A DNA stretch of 64,000 nt from Bacillus sp. FJAT-22090 (GCF_007676755.1 NZ_VEBK01000009.1:10868-74867); one strand, 5' to 3'; counted from the stretch's first letter, positions 47,599-56,404 are shown. Program-made: numbers and translations. The notes: a model not told the origin generated them from the sequence alone.

Positions 47599-48330
47599 CT
47601 ATTCACCTTCCAATAATTCTTCCAACAGTTTTTCTCGATGATCAAGAAAGTACTTTGTTATTTGATAATGTCCTGTCATTTCATATTCTACTTCTTCTAT
47701 TTCACCGTTATCGAAGCTAAGAATGGTCGCATTAGGATACCCTAAAATGATCGGTGAATGAGTTGCAATAATAAATTGACAGCCTTTTTCCTCCACTAAA
47801 TCATGCATAATTCGTAAAAAAGATAATTGTCTTTGCGGTGAGAGTGCTGCTTCTGGTTCATCAAGCAAATAGATAGCACGTCCATTAAATCGATTTAAAA
47901 ATAAGGAAAGAAAAGATTCCCCGTGTGATTGTTCATGAAGTGATTTTCCACCGTAGCTGTCTAACGCCCCTGGGCATTCTCTTTCCAGTTGATCGATATG
48001 AGAGGCAAATTGATAAAAGGACTCCGCCCGCAAGAAAAAGCCATTCGTAATTTTTGGCATCCATGATAAACGAATGTGTTTTCCTAATGCACTTTCAGCA
48101 GCATCTACTTCAAACAAATTATTTCTGCTTCCCCCTGCAGTATTGAACTCGCAATTATCTGCAATTCCTTCTAGTAAAGTTGATTTTCCAGTACCGTTTT
48201 CTCCCACTAGAAAAGTGACATTATTTTTAAGTTCAAGCTCCGTTAAACTATTTATCGTTGGAATTGTAAAAGGATATTGGTTCTCTACATTCGTTTCCTT
48301 TGGCAAAATGGATATTTTATTTAAAAACAT
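47599..48330 (-). CDS. AAA family ATPase (SMC/ABC-like, AAA_15/21 type)
   Basis: A 243-residue soluble ATPase with GENGTGKST (Walker A, about 41-49), the signature-like SHGESFLSLF, LLDEPEAALSPQRQ (Walker B and D-loop) and IATHSPIILG (H-loop). It has an ABC-ATPase core without membrane or coiled-coil parts. Relatives are found alone or in defence or repair settings; here the partner is VanZ. The role is unknown. Confidence 0.82.
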   Translation of the reverse strand: MFLNKISILPKETNVENQYPFTIPTINSLTELELKNNVTFLVGENGTGKSTLLEGIADNCEFNTAGGSRNNLFEVDAAESALGKHIRLSWMPKITNGFFLRAESFYQFASHIDQLERECPGALDSYGGKSLHEQSHGESFLSLFLNRFNGRAIYLLDEPEAALSPQRQLSFLRIMHDLVEEKGCQFIIATHSPIILGYPNATILSFDNGEIEEVEYEMTGHYQITKYFLDHREKLLEELLEGE

Positions 48331-48384
48331 ACGACCTCTCTCCCCTACATACTATTTACTATTAACTACGAAAGGCTGTGAACA

Positions 48385-48993
48385 TTGAATCTTCCCGTTC
48401 GTATAGAAACAAAGCGTATTTTTAAACAATCACCTAATGTGAATGTCTACTATCCTATTGTATCTAACTTACCTCATCCACATATAGAAAAAAAGATTAA
48501 TGGGGATATTATTACTCTTCTCAACAAAATGTTAATTGAACAAGGCTTTTACGCGGAAGGTGTAGAAGAGATTACCGGCTACTATGAAATTAAAAATAAT
48601 CAGCGCGGGATTTTAAGCATATTATTAATCGTTTACACTTTTTCGGGTGGAGCACACGGATTAACGCTCTGCAAATCTTTAACTTTTGATGTAACTACGG
48701 GCAAAATGTATACATTACGCGATTTATTTAAACCTAATAGTGATTATGTCAAAACCTTATCTGGTATCATCAACAAAAAAATTATAGAGTGGGATGTACC
48801 ACTTTTAGGCGAGTTTAAGGAAATACGAAAAGACCAGGACTATTATATTGCTGACCATTGTCTGGTTATCTATTTTCAATTATACGAAATTACCCCATAT
48901 GTATATAATTTTCCGTTCTTCCCGATCGTCATTAAAGATATAGAGAAGATTGTTCCATCGAACGGCCCTCTTGAAAAAATGCTTTACTTCTAG
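48385..48993 (+). CDS. DUF3298/DUF4163 domain protein
   Basis: A 202-residue protein without an obvious signal peptide. The first part (about 1-85) resembles DUF4163 and the second, from YTFSGGAHGLTLCKSLTFDVTTGKMYTLRDLF, is the DUF3298 (RsiV C-terminal-like) pattern. In RsiV this domain binds lysozyme outside the cell; here there is no membrane anchor visible, so location is unclear. The start is a TTG at 48385, divergent from the ATPase gene. Confidence 0.75.
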   Translation: MNLPVRIETKRIFKQSPNVNVYYPIVSNLPHPHIEKKINGDIITLLNKMLIEQGFYAEGVEEITGYYEIKNNQRGILSILLIVYTFSGGAHGLTLCKSLTFDVTTGKMYTLRDLFKPNSDYVKTLSGIINKKIIEWDVPLLGEFKEIRKDQDYYIADHCLVIYFQLYEITPYVYNFPFFPIVIKDIEKIVPSNGPLEKMLYF

Positions 48994-49055
48994 TGACACT
49001 CCTCCTTTACTAAGGTAGAGTAGTAAATAGGAAAGTAAAGGGGGAATATGTTGTA

Positions 49056-49832
49056 ATGAAAGCTATATTTTTTGATTTAGACGATACTTTATTATGGGAT
49101 AAAAAAAGCGTGGAAATCGCATTTCAAAAAACATGCACCTATGCAACAACAAAAGTGAATGTCGATGCAGAGTCTTTAGAATCTGCCGTACGTGAAGAAG
49201 CAAGCATACTGTACGATACATATGATACCAGACCTTTCACACAAATGATTGGCATTAATCCTTACGAAGGATTATGGGGAACTTTCGATGATCCAAGTGA
49301 GGACTTTCAAAAGATGAAACTCATAATTCCCGACTATCAAAAAGAAGCATGGAAAAGAGGCCTTAGAAAATTAGGCATAGAAGATGAAGCCCTGGCTAGT
49401 GAACTAGCTGTATATTTCCCCCAAATGCGCAGAGAAAGTCCCTTTATATATGAAGAAACCTTTGAAGTGCTCGACCAATTAAAAGAAAAATATACATTAC
49501 TTCTAATGACAAATGGCTCTCCTAGCTTGCAAAATACTAAGCTAGAAATAACACCTGAATTAGCACCTTATTTTGACCATATACTTATCTCTGGAGCGTT
49601 CGGAAAAGGAAAACCCGACCCATCTATATTTGAACATGCTTTAGATTTAGTCGGATTGCAGGCAAGTGAAGTATTAATGGTTGGGGATAACCTAATGACC
49701 GATATACTCGGTTCTTCCAAAGTAGGTATGCAATCTGTTTGGATTAACCGTGAAAACAAACGAGCAAATGATGAAGTAAAACCTACATATACAATAGAAA
49801 ACTTAAGAGAGCTAATACAGATTCTTAAGTAA
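49056..49832 (+). CDS. HAD family hydrolase (subfamily IA)
   Basis: A 258-residue phosphatase-like protein. Motif I FFDLDDTLLW (nucleophile Asp), motif II LLMTNGSP, motif III with GKGKPDPSIF and motif IV VGDNLMTDILGS. The helical cap (about 18-120) places it in subfamily I. It probably dephosphorylates a small metabolite or nucleotide; YjjG- or YfnB-like activity is possible. GGGGGAA precedes the ATG. Its terminator follows. Confidence 0.87.
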   Translation: MKAIFFDLDDTLLWDKKSVEIAFQKTCTYATTKVNVDAESLESAVREEASILYDTYDTRPFTQMIGINPYEGLWGTFDDPSEDFQKMKLIIPDYQKEAWKRGLRKLGIEDEALASELAVYFPQMRRESPFIYEETFEVLDQLKEKYTLLLMTNGSPSLQNTKLEITPELAPYFDHILISGAFGKGKPDPSIFEHALDLVGLQASEVLMVGDNLMTDILGSSKVGMQSVWINRENKRANDEVKPTYTIENLRELIQILK

Positions 49833-49837
49833 AGTAT

Positions 49838-49877
49838 AAAGCTAGCCTGAGTATAATTCACTCGGGACTAGCTTTTT
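49838..49877 (+). terminator. Terminator after the HAD gene
   Basis: AAAGCTAG and CCTGAGT pair with ACTCGGG and CTAGCTTT with one interruption, followed by TTT. It precedes the repeat array. Confidence 0.8.
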
Positions 49878-49894
49878 ATCGGACAGTTTGCGTA

Positions 49895-50367
49895 TGCTTG
49901 GTTGTGGTTTAATTATGCTCAGATAGATGCTTTCTTTGCTCGAAGCTTTCCCTATGCTCGGTTGGCCCCGATTTATGCTTGGATAACCGCTTCATTTGAT
50001 CGCTTGCCCTGTGTTTATGCTCGGATAACCGCTTTCTTTGCTCGAAGCTTTTTGTACGCTCGGTTGGCCCCGATTTATGCTTGGATAACCGCTTCATTTG
50101 CTCGCTTGCCCTGTGTTTATGCTCGGATAACCGCTTTCTTTGCTCGAAGCTTTTTGTATGCTCGGTTGGCCCCGATTTATGCTTGGATAACCGCTTCATT
50201 TGATCGCTTGCCCTGTGTTTATGCTCGGATAACTGCTCTCTTTGCTCGAAGCTTTATGTACGCTCGGTTGGCCCCGATTTATGCTTGGATAACCACTTCG
50301 TTTGCTCGCTTGCCCTGTGTTTATGCTCGGATAACCGCTCCTTTTGCTCGATTGACTCCTGTCTTTA
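49895..50367 (+). repeat. 21-bp module array (TGCTCGG family), locus 3, with 102-bp higher-order repeat
   Basis: Modules begin at 49895, 49916, 49937, 49955, 49976, 49997, 50018, 50039 and 50057, and onward. Steps are 21, 21, 18, 21, 21, 21, 21 and 18: four 21-bp steps plus one 18-bp step make a 102-bp superunit starting at 49955, 50057, 50159 and 50261, the last ending near the serA stop. Because 102 is a multiple of three, a 183-codon plus-strand frame and shorter minus-strand frames stay open, but they have no ribosome site or domain. No separate serA terminator is seen. Confidence 0.92.
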
Positions 50368-51954
50368 TTACAAATCGATTGGGGTTGCATCATAAATATC
50401 TGCTAAGCTCTTCAGCTTTTCCACGCTATCTTCTTCTACATGTTTATCGATAGAAAGCATCATTATTGCATCTCCACCAACTTCTGAGCGTCCAACCTGC
50501 ATTCCTGCAATGTTAATACCTTCTGCTGCAAGAAGGGTTCCTACACGACCGATCGCCCCTGGTTGGTCTTTATGACGAATGAATACTAAATAACCTTCTG
50601 GAGCAACATCTACTACAAAATCATCTACACGAACAATACGTGCACCTAGGCCATTTAGTAGTGTACCGGATACTTTACGTGTTTCAGTAGCTGTCTTCAC
50701 TTCTACTGTGATTAAGCTTGTAAAGCCTTTAGATTTTGTTGTTTTATGTTCATTTACTACTATTCCAATTCGATCAGCTAAATATTTGGCGTTCACATCA
50801 TTGACAGACTCTCCTAACTTACTTTTTAGTAGCCCTTTTACAGCATTCCGCGTGAGGGGACCGACTGTCATATTTGCTAAATCGCCAGAGTAGTAAATAT
50901 TTAATTCTTCAGCTACCCCGTCTGCTAAATCATTTAAAAATGCCCCTAGCTTTTCTGCTAAATTAAAATATGGCTCAATTTTTGCCATAATATCCTTTGG
51001 TACAGATGGAAGGTTTACTGGATTTTTTACTACACCTCCTTGTAAAAAGCTAACGACATCATGAGAAACATCTATCGCGACGATTTCTTGCGCTTCTACT
51101 GTACTAGCTCCTAAATGAGGTGTTGCGATTACTTGAGGTAGTGTTAATAATTTATGGTCTAAAAATGGTTCTTCCTCAAATACATCTAATGCTGCTCCAG
51201 CAACTTTACCAGCAACAATCGCTTCATATAAAGCTTCTTCGTCAATAATTCCTCCACGTGCACAGTTTATAATTTGTACGCCGTCTTTCATTTTTTCAAA
51301 TGCTTCTTTATTGATTAAATGATGCGTTTCTTTTAAAAGTGGTGTATGCACAGTTATAAAATCCGCCGCTTGGATTACTTCATCGATCGTGCCATATTGA
51401 ACTCCAAGTTTTTCTGCTTTTTCAGGCGTTAAAAATGGATCGTAGGCAATAACGTTCATGCGTTGACCTTTTGCACGAGTAGCAACCTCTGCACCTATTC
51501 TTCCTAGTCCAACAACCCCCAATGTCTTGTTTTTGAGCTCCACTCCAATAAAAGATTTACGATCCCATTGTTGGTTTTTCAGTGCATGGAAGGCTTGTGG
51601 AATATTGCGGGCTAAAGCCATCAGCATAGCAACTGTATGCTCAGCAGCTGAGTTAGTATTGCCATCTGGTGCATTTACAACAATGATTCCATTCTCTGTC
51701 GCAACAGGAAGATCGATATTGTCAACGCCCACCCCTGCACGACCGATAATTTTTAGATTCTTCCCTTTCTCAATAATTTCCCGTGTAACTTGCGTTTGGC
51801 TACGAACGAGCAAAGCATCGAACTCTCCAATTCGTTCACCAAGCTGCTCTGAATTTAAATTGGTCTCCACTACTATATTAAAGCCTTCCGCCTGTCTTAA
51901 CGGATAAATACCATCTTCGCTTAATGGATCACTAATTAAAATATTGTAAGTCAT
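50368..51954 (-). CDS. serA: D-3-phosphoglycerate dehydrogenase
   Basis: A 528-residue long-form SerA, oxidising 3-phosphoglycerate to phosphohydroxypyruvate, the first step of serine synthesis. NAD site GLGRIGAEVA; active-site blocks NCARGGIIDEEAL (Arg) and ATPHLGAST (His), with Glu in between. An allosteric substrate-binding domain (about 320-450) and a C-terminal ACT domain (FIRHKDQPGAIGRVG) follow. The start overlaps the aminotransferase stop as TAATG. It is under the T-box leader at 53148-53400. Confidence 0.95.
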   Translation of the reverse strand: MTYNILISDPLSEDGIYPLRQAEGFNIVVETNLNSEQLGERIGEFDALLVRSQTQVTREIIEKGKNLKIIGRAGVGVDNIDLPVATENGIIVVNAPDGNTNSAAEHTVAMLMALARNIPQAFHALKNQQWDRKSFIGVELKNKTLGVVGLGRIGAEVATRAKGQRMNVIAYDPFLTPEKAEKLGVQYGTIDEVIQAADFITVHTPLLKETHHLINKEAFEKMKDGVQIINCARGGIIDEEALYEAIVAGKVAGAALDVFEEEPFLDHKLLTLPQVIATPHLGASTVEAQEIVAIDVSHDVVSFLQGGVVKNPVNLPSVPKDIMAKIEPYFNLAEKLGAFLNDLADGVAEELNIYYSGDLANMTVGPLTRNAVKGLLKSKLGESVNDVNAKYLADRIGIVVNEHKTTKSKGFTSLITVEVKTATETRKVSGTLLNGLGARIVRVDDFVVDVAPEGYLVFIRHKDQPGAIGRVGTLLAAEGINIAGMQVGRSEVGGDAIMMLSIDKHVEEDSVEKLKSLADIYDATPIDL

Positions 51955-53114
51955 TATTTATTCTCCTCTTCTGCCAAATAAACTTTTTGTGCCGCTGCTG
52001 TTGCTTTTCCTAGTTCAATATTTTTTCCTATTTTCTTTAGGGTTATTTCTACCGCACTAATAATTTGCAAAACATCTGCAGGTGAGCAATAGCCCATATG
52101 ACCGATTCGGAAGATTTTCCCCGTCAGATGCTGTTGTCCTCCTGCAATAGAAATCGCAAATTCTTGTTTTAATATTTTTCGGAATTCTTCCGCATCGAAT
52201 TCTTTCGGTTGCACTGCCGTGACCGTTGGAGATGCATCCTCTTCTGTTGTAAGCAATGGAATATTAATCGCTTCAAATGCTGCTCGAGTCATTTTCTTTA
52301 ATAATGCATGTCGTGCATATACATTTTCTAGGCCTTCTTCTTCTAACAGGTATAAGACTTGCTCCAAGCCGAATAATAATGATAGTGCAGGAGTGAATGG
52401 TGTAGTATCTTTCAGTAAATTGTCTTTGTATTTTTTTAAATCTAAATAAAATCTTGGTTGCTTATTCTCTTCCATAACGCTATATGCACGTTCGCTCGCG
52501 GCAACAAATGTCAGGCCAGCAGGTAACATGAATGCTTTTTGAGAACCGGTCACCATCACATCTATGCCCCACTCATCCATTTTCGTTTCAACACCACCAA
52601 CGCAAGAAACACCATCCACAACGACAAGTGCTTGGGAAACTTCGCGTATCGCCTTAGCAAGAAGATCGATCGGATTCAATACACCTGTAGAAGTTTCGCA
52701 GTAAGTAGAAAAAACAACATTTACTTGTGGGTGCTCCACTAAATAAGCTTTTACCTCTTCAGGATCCAGCGCCTTCCCCCATTCCACATTTAACACATGG
52801 GTTTTCACATTGTAGGCTTGGCAAATCTTTGTAAAACGATCGCCAAATGCTCCTGTCACGATAACTAGAACCTCATCACCCGGTTTTACAACATTCACTA
52901 CCGCAGTTTCTAAGCCAGCTGTACCACTACCGGCAATAATCGCAACTTCTTGTTCCGTCCCAAAAACTCTCTTTAATCCTGGAGTAATATTTTTTAACAG
53001 TTGAGATGTTTCTTTTCCCCTATGCCCAATCATTGTTTGGTTCATCGCTCGCTGTACACTTGGCGGAATTGAAGTCGGTCCCGGAATTCGTAAAATGGTT
53101 TGATCTTGTAACAT
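51954..53114 (-). CDS. Class V aminotransferase (serine-pyruvate/alanine-glyoxylate type)
   Basis: A 386-residue PLP enzyme of fold type I, class V. The PLP lysine is in TGSQKAFML; IPGPTSIPPSV at the N-terminus and GHRGKETSQLL are typical of alanine-glyoxylate/serine-pyruvate aminotransferases. Its place between a serine-type T-box and serA suggests it serves as the phosphohydroxypyruvate aminotransferase instead of classical SerC, an inference from context. I placed the start at ATG 53114, 7-8 nt after GAGGAG. Translationally coupled to serA. Confidence 0.88.
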   Translation of the reverse strand: MLQDQTILRIPGPTSIPPSVQRAMNQTMIGHRGKETSQLLKNITPGLKRVFGTEQEVAIIAGSGTAGLETAVVNVVKPGDEVLVIVTGAFGDRFTKICQAYNVKTHVLNVEWGKALDPEEVKAYLVEHPQVNVVFSTYCETSTGVLNPIDLLAKAIREVSQALVVVDGVSCVGGVETKMDEWGIDVMVTGSQKAFMLPAGLTFVAASERAYSVMEENKQPRFYLDLKKYKDNLLKDTTPFTPALSLLFGLEQVLYLLEEEGLENVYARHALLKKMTRAAFEAINIPLLTTEEDASPTVTAVQPKEFDAEEFRKILKQEFAISIAGGQQHLTGKIFRIGHMGYCSPADVLQIISAVEITLKKIGKNIELGKATAAAQKVYLAEEENK

Positions 53115-53145
53115 GTTCATTCTCCTCTCTATTTTGAAAAACAAA

Positions 53146-53190
53146 AAAGCCCTTCACTCCCTACAAAAATGTAAGGGGCGAAGAGCTTCG
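53146..53190 (-). terminator. T-box terminator of the serine operon
   Basis: On the minus strand GCTCTTCGCCCCTTAC pairs with GTAGGGAGTGAAGGGC, followed by TTTTTT, immediately after the T-box sequence. Confidence 0.85.
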
Positions 53191-53400
53191 TATAAACTCA
53201 CGCGGTACCACCCAAATTTACTGCAAAACATATGCAGCTTCTTAAGTCTCATGCTTAACGCGCATTTTACGGATGGGCCTACTTGTTTGTGTTCAGACCA
53301 CCAATTCAAGAGTGCTACTCTACAATCGAAATCACTGATTTGCACCACCCATCAGCTCTCTAAAGATTTCCAAATATAAAGCTTATCTCCATCGAAATTG
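53148..53400 (-). ncRNA. T-box riboswitch leader of the serine operon
   Basis: The minus strand carries the antiterminator core TGGGTGGTACCGCG (53213-53200) followed by the terminator. Upstream, stem I has GAAATC/GATTTC arms around AGAGAGCTGATGGG, the AG-bulge/distal-loop region. A plausible specifier triplet is AGC (Ser) in GAGTAGCACTC, in keeping with the serine genes, but the exact loop was judged by eye. Uncharged tRNA should prevent termination. Confidence 0.9.
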
Positions 53401-53424
53401 TTTAAGTTGTATTAGATTAAACCC

Positions 53425-53453
53425 ATCATACTGACAGTCTTTTTAATTGTCAA
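53425..53453 (-). promoter_or_regulatory. Sigma-A promoter of the serine operon
   Basis: TTGACA (53453-53448) and TATGAT (53430-53425) are 17 bp apart on the minus strand, close to consensus. Transcription would start near 53418, just ahead of the T-box. Confidence 0.75.
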
Positions 53454-53468
53454 TATAGTTAAAATACT

Positions 53469-53482
53469 TGAAAACGCTATCA
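53469..53482. promoter_or_regulatory. Candidate cre (CcpA) site
   Basis: TGAAAACGCTATCA fits the cre consensus TGWNANCGNTNWCA at all fixed positions. It is centred about 58 bp upstream of the predicted serine-operon start, a place where CcpA sites can activate. The remaining sequence to 53783 is AT-rich, with no other feature seen. Confidence 0.45.
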
Positions 53483-53783
53483 TTTAAATTTTCGCTTTAA
53501 AAAGACTGATATTATGCCATTTTAAAATAAGAAATTTTTTTCTAGAAAAATTATAATTCGTGTTAATTCACAAATACCTTTCATTTTATATAGGGTACAA
53601 CAAAAAATTTATTTATAAACGAACTTTGAGTCAGTAAATTTACCTTTTATTCGTGTTACAGTATTTTAACTCCTAAAACTCTCACAAATATATTGACTCC
53701 ATACGCTTTAATTTGTACACTGTATAAAATCATTTGTTTTCTCTATAAATACAAATATAAATTTAAAGTTAGGATATGATGAT

Positions 53784-55148
53784 ATGAAAGTAAGTAAATT
53801 TGGAGGAACATCTGTGGCAAATGCCGAACAGATAAAAAAAGTAGCAGCAATCATTAAAGCAGATCCAGCTCGTAAATTCGTAGTTGTATCTGCCCCTGGA
53901 AAACGTTTTGACACAGATAAAAAGGTAACTGATCTATTGATCGAATTAGCAAATGCAGCGATACATAAGCAAAATATCGAGGAAAAATTGCAAAATGTAG
54001 TCAATCGTTATAAAGAAATCGCAGTGGGACTTGGATTAGGTCAAACAATTTGCGATGTGATTGAGGAAGATTTACGGAAACGTATAGAGGAGAGCCAATC
54101 CAACTTAGAACTTTTTATCGATAATATTAAAGCGAGCGGAGAAGATAATAACGCTAAACTTATTTCTACTTACTTCACAAGCATAGGTTTACCAGCCCAA
54201 TATGTAAGTCCAAAAACAGCGGGATTAGTCGTTAATGATTTACCAGAGCGCGCACAAGCCTTATCCGAGGCATATAACAACTTGAGTTCATTACAAAAAG
54301 CTTCTGAAATAGTAGTATTCCCAGGATTCTTTGGTTATACAAAAGAGGGGATGTTACGAACATTCGAACGCGGGGGGTCTGATATTACCGGATCCATTTT
54401 AGCTGCCGCCGTGCAAGCAGATTTATACGAAAATTTTACTGACGTAGATTCTGTATTTTGCGCGAATCCAAGAGTAGTCAATAGTCCTGCTGAAATCGAA
54501 GAGATTACTTATCGGGAGATGCGCGAACTTTCATATGCAGGTTTCTCCGTTTTTCATGATGAAGCGTTAATGCCTGTTTATAAACGTGGGATTCCTGTTT
54601 GTATCAAAAATACGAATAACCCTTCCGCTCCAGGCACAAAAATTGTAGCAGAGCGTAAAGCAAATCATCGTCCTGTAACTGGAATTACCGCGGATAGTGG
54701 GTTTTCTATTTTGTTTGTGAGCAAATATTTAATGAATAGAGAAATTGGATTCGGTCGAAAACTCCTTCAAATTTTAGAAGAAGAGCATATTTCATATGAG
54801 CATACGCCTTCGGGTTTAGATGATATCTCCGTTATTATGCGTAGTCATCAACTCACATCTGAAAAAGAAGCCCGAATTATGAATCGAGTAATAAACGAGT
54901 TACATGCAGAGGAGGTGCATTTCCGTCATGAATTTTCCATGATCGTAATCGTAGGAGAAGGTATGAATAATAGTACAGGGCTTGCGGCTCGTGCAGCAAC
55001 CGCTATCTCCCGAACAGGGGCAAATATTGAAATGATTAACCAAGGATCTTCAGAAGTGAGCCTTGCATTCGGCGTTCATAAAAGTAACGAAAACAAAATC
55101 TTGCGAGAACTATACAACGAATTTTTTGCCCCGGTTACAGTCGGATAA
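53784..55148 (+). CDS. thrD: Aspartate kinase (YclM/ThrD type)
   Basis: A 454-residue aspartokinase, phosphorylating aspartate at the start of the Lys/Thr/Met pathway. The N-terminal KFGGTSVANAEQIKKV and FERGGSDITGSILAAA are substrate and ATP sites; two ACT domains fill residues 300-454. The single-chain form without internal start and with a long insert fits the third B. subtilis isoenzyme (YclM, now ThrD). The ribosome site is weak (AGGATATG). It is divergent from the serine operon. Confidence 0.88.
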   Translation: MKVSKFGGTSVANAEQIKKVAAIIKADPARKFVVVSAPGKRFDTDKKVTDLLIELANAAIHKQNIEEKLQNVVNRYKEIAVGLGLGQTICDVIEEDLRKRIEESQSNLELFIDNIKASGEDNNAKLISTYFTSIGLPAQYVSPKTAGLVVNDLPERAQALSEAYNNLSSLQKASEIVVFPGFFGYTKEGMLRTFERGGSDITGSILAAAVQADLYENFTDVDSVFCANPRVVNSPAEIEEITYREMRELSYAGFSVFHDEALMPVYKRGIPVCIKNTNNPSAPGTKIVAERKANHRPVTGITADSGFSILFVSKYLMNREIGFGRKLLQILEEEHISYEHTPSGLDDISVIMRSHQLTSEKEARIMNRVINELHAEEVHFRHEFSMIVIVGEGMNNSTGLAARAATAISRTGANIEMINQGSSEVSLAFGVHKSNENKILRELYNEFFAPVTVG

Positions 55149-55160
55149 ATTTAAGGGTGA

Positions 55161-55199
55161 CAACTATGTTACGAGTGCCCGGCACCCGTAACATAGTTG
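55161..55199. repeat. GTGCCyGGCACC palindromic repeat, copy 1
   Basis: CAACTATGTTACG and CGTAACATAGTTG flank GTGCCCGGCAC, giving a near-perfect 39-nt palindrome right after the aspartate kinase gene. A second copy with a different outer stem is at 61637-61673. Confidence 0.8.
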
Positions 55200-55202
55200 C
55201 AA

Positions 55203-55243
55203 CAAAAAAAGCCAAGAGAAGTTCTCTCTCCTCATGGCTTTCC
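55203..55243 (-). terminator. Terminator after the Nudix-GNAT gene
   Basis: AAAGCCA and GAGAAG pair with CTCTCCTC and TGGCTTT imperfectly; on the minus strand a run of T follows. Confidence 0.7.
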
Positions 55244-55249
55244 AATTTT

Positions 55250-56227
55250 TTAAAGACATGGCATATGATTTAGGCTAGTAGTTTTAACATAGTGAACTAA
55301 TGTCATGTTATCATTTACTTTCCAAATATCCCCTGTTTGCACATAGCCCATTTTTTCATAGAGATAGCAGTTTCGCTTTTCTTGTAATATGGTATCCAGC
55401 TCCCAGATGCTTGCTTCTGGGTACATACTTTCAATGCGTAACATCACTTGTTGAGCAATGCCTTTTCCTTGAAATTCTTCTAAAATGTTAATCATATGAA
55501 GTCGCATGACACCTGGCGATTTTGCATATACATGAACACTTCCTACAATAGTATGGTCAAGAATGATTTTATAGAAATCCCCTATCTTCAACCGCTCTTC
55601 AAATCTTTCAAATGTTTGGTTAACTGGTGTAGTTTTATGATCTTGGTATTTTTCGTAGAGTGGCATGAATACGGACCTCTGTATATCAAATAACTGTTCC
55701 GCATCTGCATTTGTTGCCTTTGTCAATGCAATCTTTGAATCAATCATTTCGAATATATTTTCTAGTATATGGTAAGGGATAAATTCACCACTTTGGACTA
55801 ACTCTCGTATTTCAGCTATTGTCGCCCATCTCGCATTTGCGACCTCCTCATATTGCAAGGTCACCTCCTCAATATCCACATTTTGCTTCACAAGAAAATG
55901 ATCATCAAACCCTCTTTCGAATTTAATCGTAAATAAAACCTCGGCATATTCCATCTGCAAATCAATTCCAAGCTCTTCTTTTACTTCACGGATCGCTGCC
56001 ATTTCAGTTGTATCCCCAAGTATAGCGGATCCAGCCGCAGCACAGTCCCACATATTTGGCCATCCAGTTTTCCAAGGTTGTCGCTGTTGAATTAATAATT
56101 GTTCTTTTTCATTCATAATCCAAACATGCACAACTGTATGAAAATCTCCTTTTTGCATTTCTTCACCTCGGACATGCGTTCTTCCAGTCTTTTCTCTATG
56201 TGCATTATAAATATCCCAAATCTCCAT
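55250..56227 (-). CDS. Nudix hydrolase fused to a GNAT acetyltransferase domain
   Basis: A 325-residue two-domain protein. Residues 1-160 form a Nudix domain with the isopentenyl-diphosphate isomerase-like opening (EIWDIYNAHREKTGRTHVRG); the Nudix box ends REVKEELGI but the first Glu of the consensus is Asp (GDTTEMAAI). Residues 168-320 are a GNAT domain, with the acetyl-CoA loop EFQGKGIAQQV and the closing CYLYEKMGYVQTG. It may link removal of a nucleotide-like diphosphate to acetylation; the substrates are unknown. Confidence 0.83.
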   Translation of the reverse strand: MEIWDIYNAHREKTGRTHVRGEEMQKGDFHTVVHVWIMNEKEQLLIQQRQPWKTGWPNMWDCAAAGSAILGDTTEMAAIREVKEELGIDLQMEYAEVLFTIKFERGFDDHFLVKQNVDIEEVTLQYEEVANARWATIAEIRELVQSGEFIPYHILENIFEMIDSKIALTKATNADAEQLFDIQRSVFMPLYEKYQDHKTTPVNQTFERFEERLKIGDFYKIILDHTIVGSVHVYAKSPGVMRLHMINILEEFQGKGIAQQVMLRIESMYPEASIWELDTILQEKRNCYLYEKMGYVQTGDIWKVNDNMTLVHYVKTTSLNHMPCL

Positions 56228-56404
56228 TTTCCCACCCCCATAGTCGTTTTAATTGCGTTAGTATATCATGATGGCAACAGGAATGTATATATCGTTTATT
56301 TGACATCAAGCGTGATTTATGAGATACTTTGTCATGTTGACATTTTTGGTAAGACATAAATATTAGAAATTTGGCATTCTGCTTTATGTGTTTTTGATTA
56401 TACT

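Noticed and set aside
47417-47641. Plus-strand frames opposite the VanZ/ATPase junction
   Set aside because: They mirror genuine minus-strand genes and lack ribosome sites.
49902-50453. A 183-codon plus-strand frame (and minus-strand frames of 65-96 codons) across the repeat array
   Set aside because: The 21- and 102-bp periods are multiples of three, so frames stay open on both strands by default. There is no ribosome site, and the plus-strand frame runs into the serA gene.
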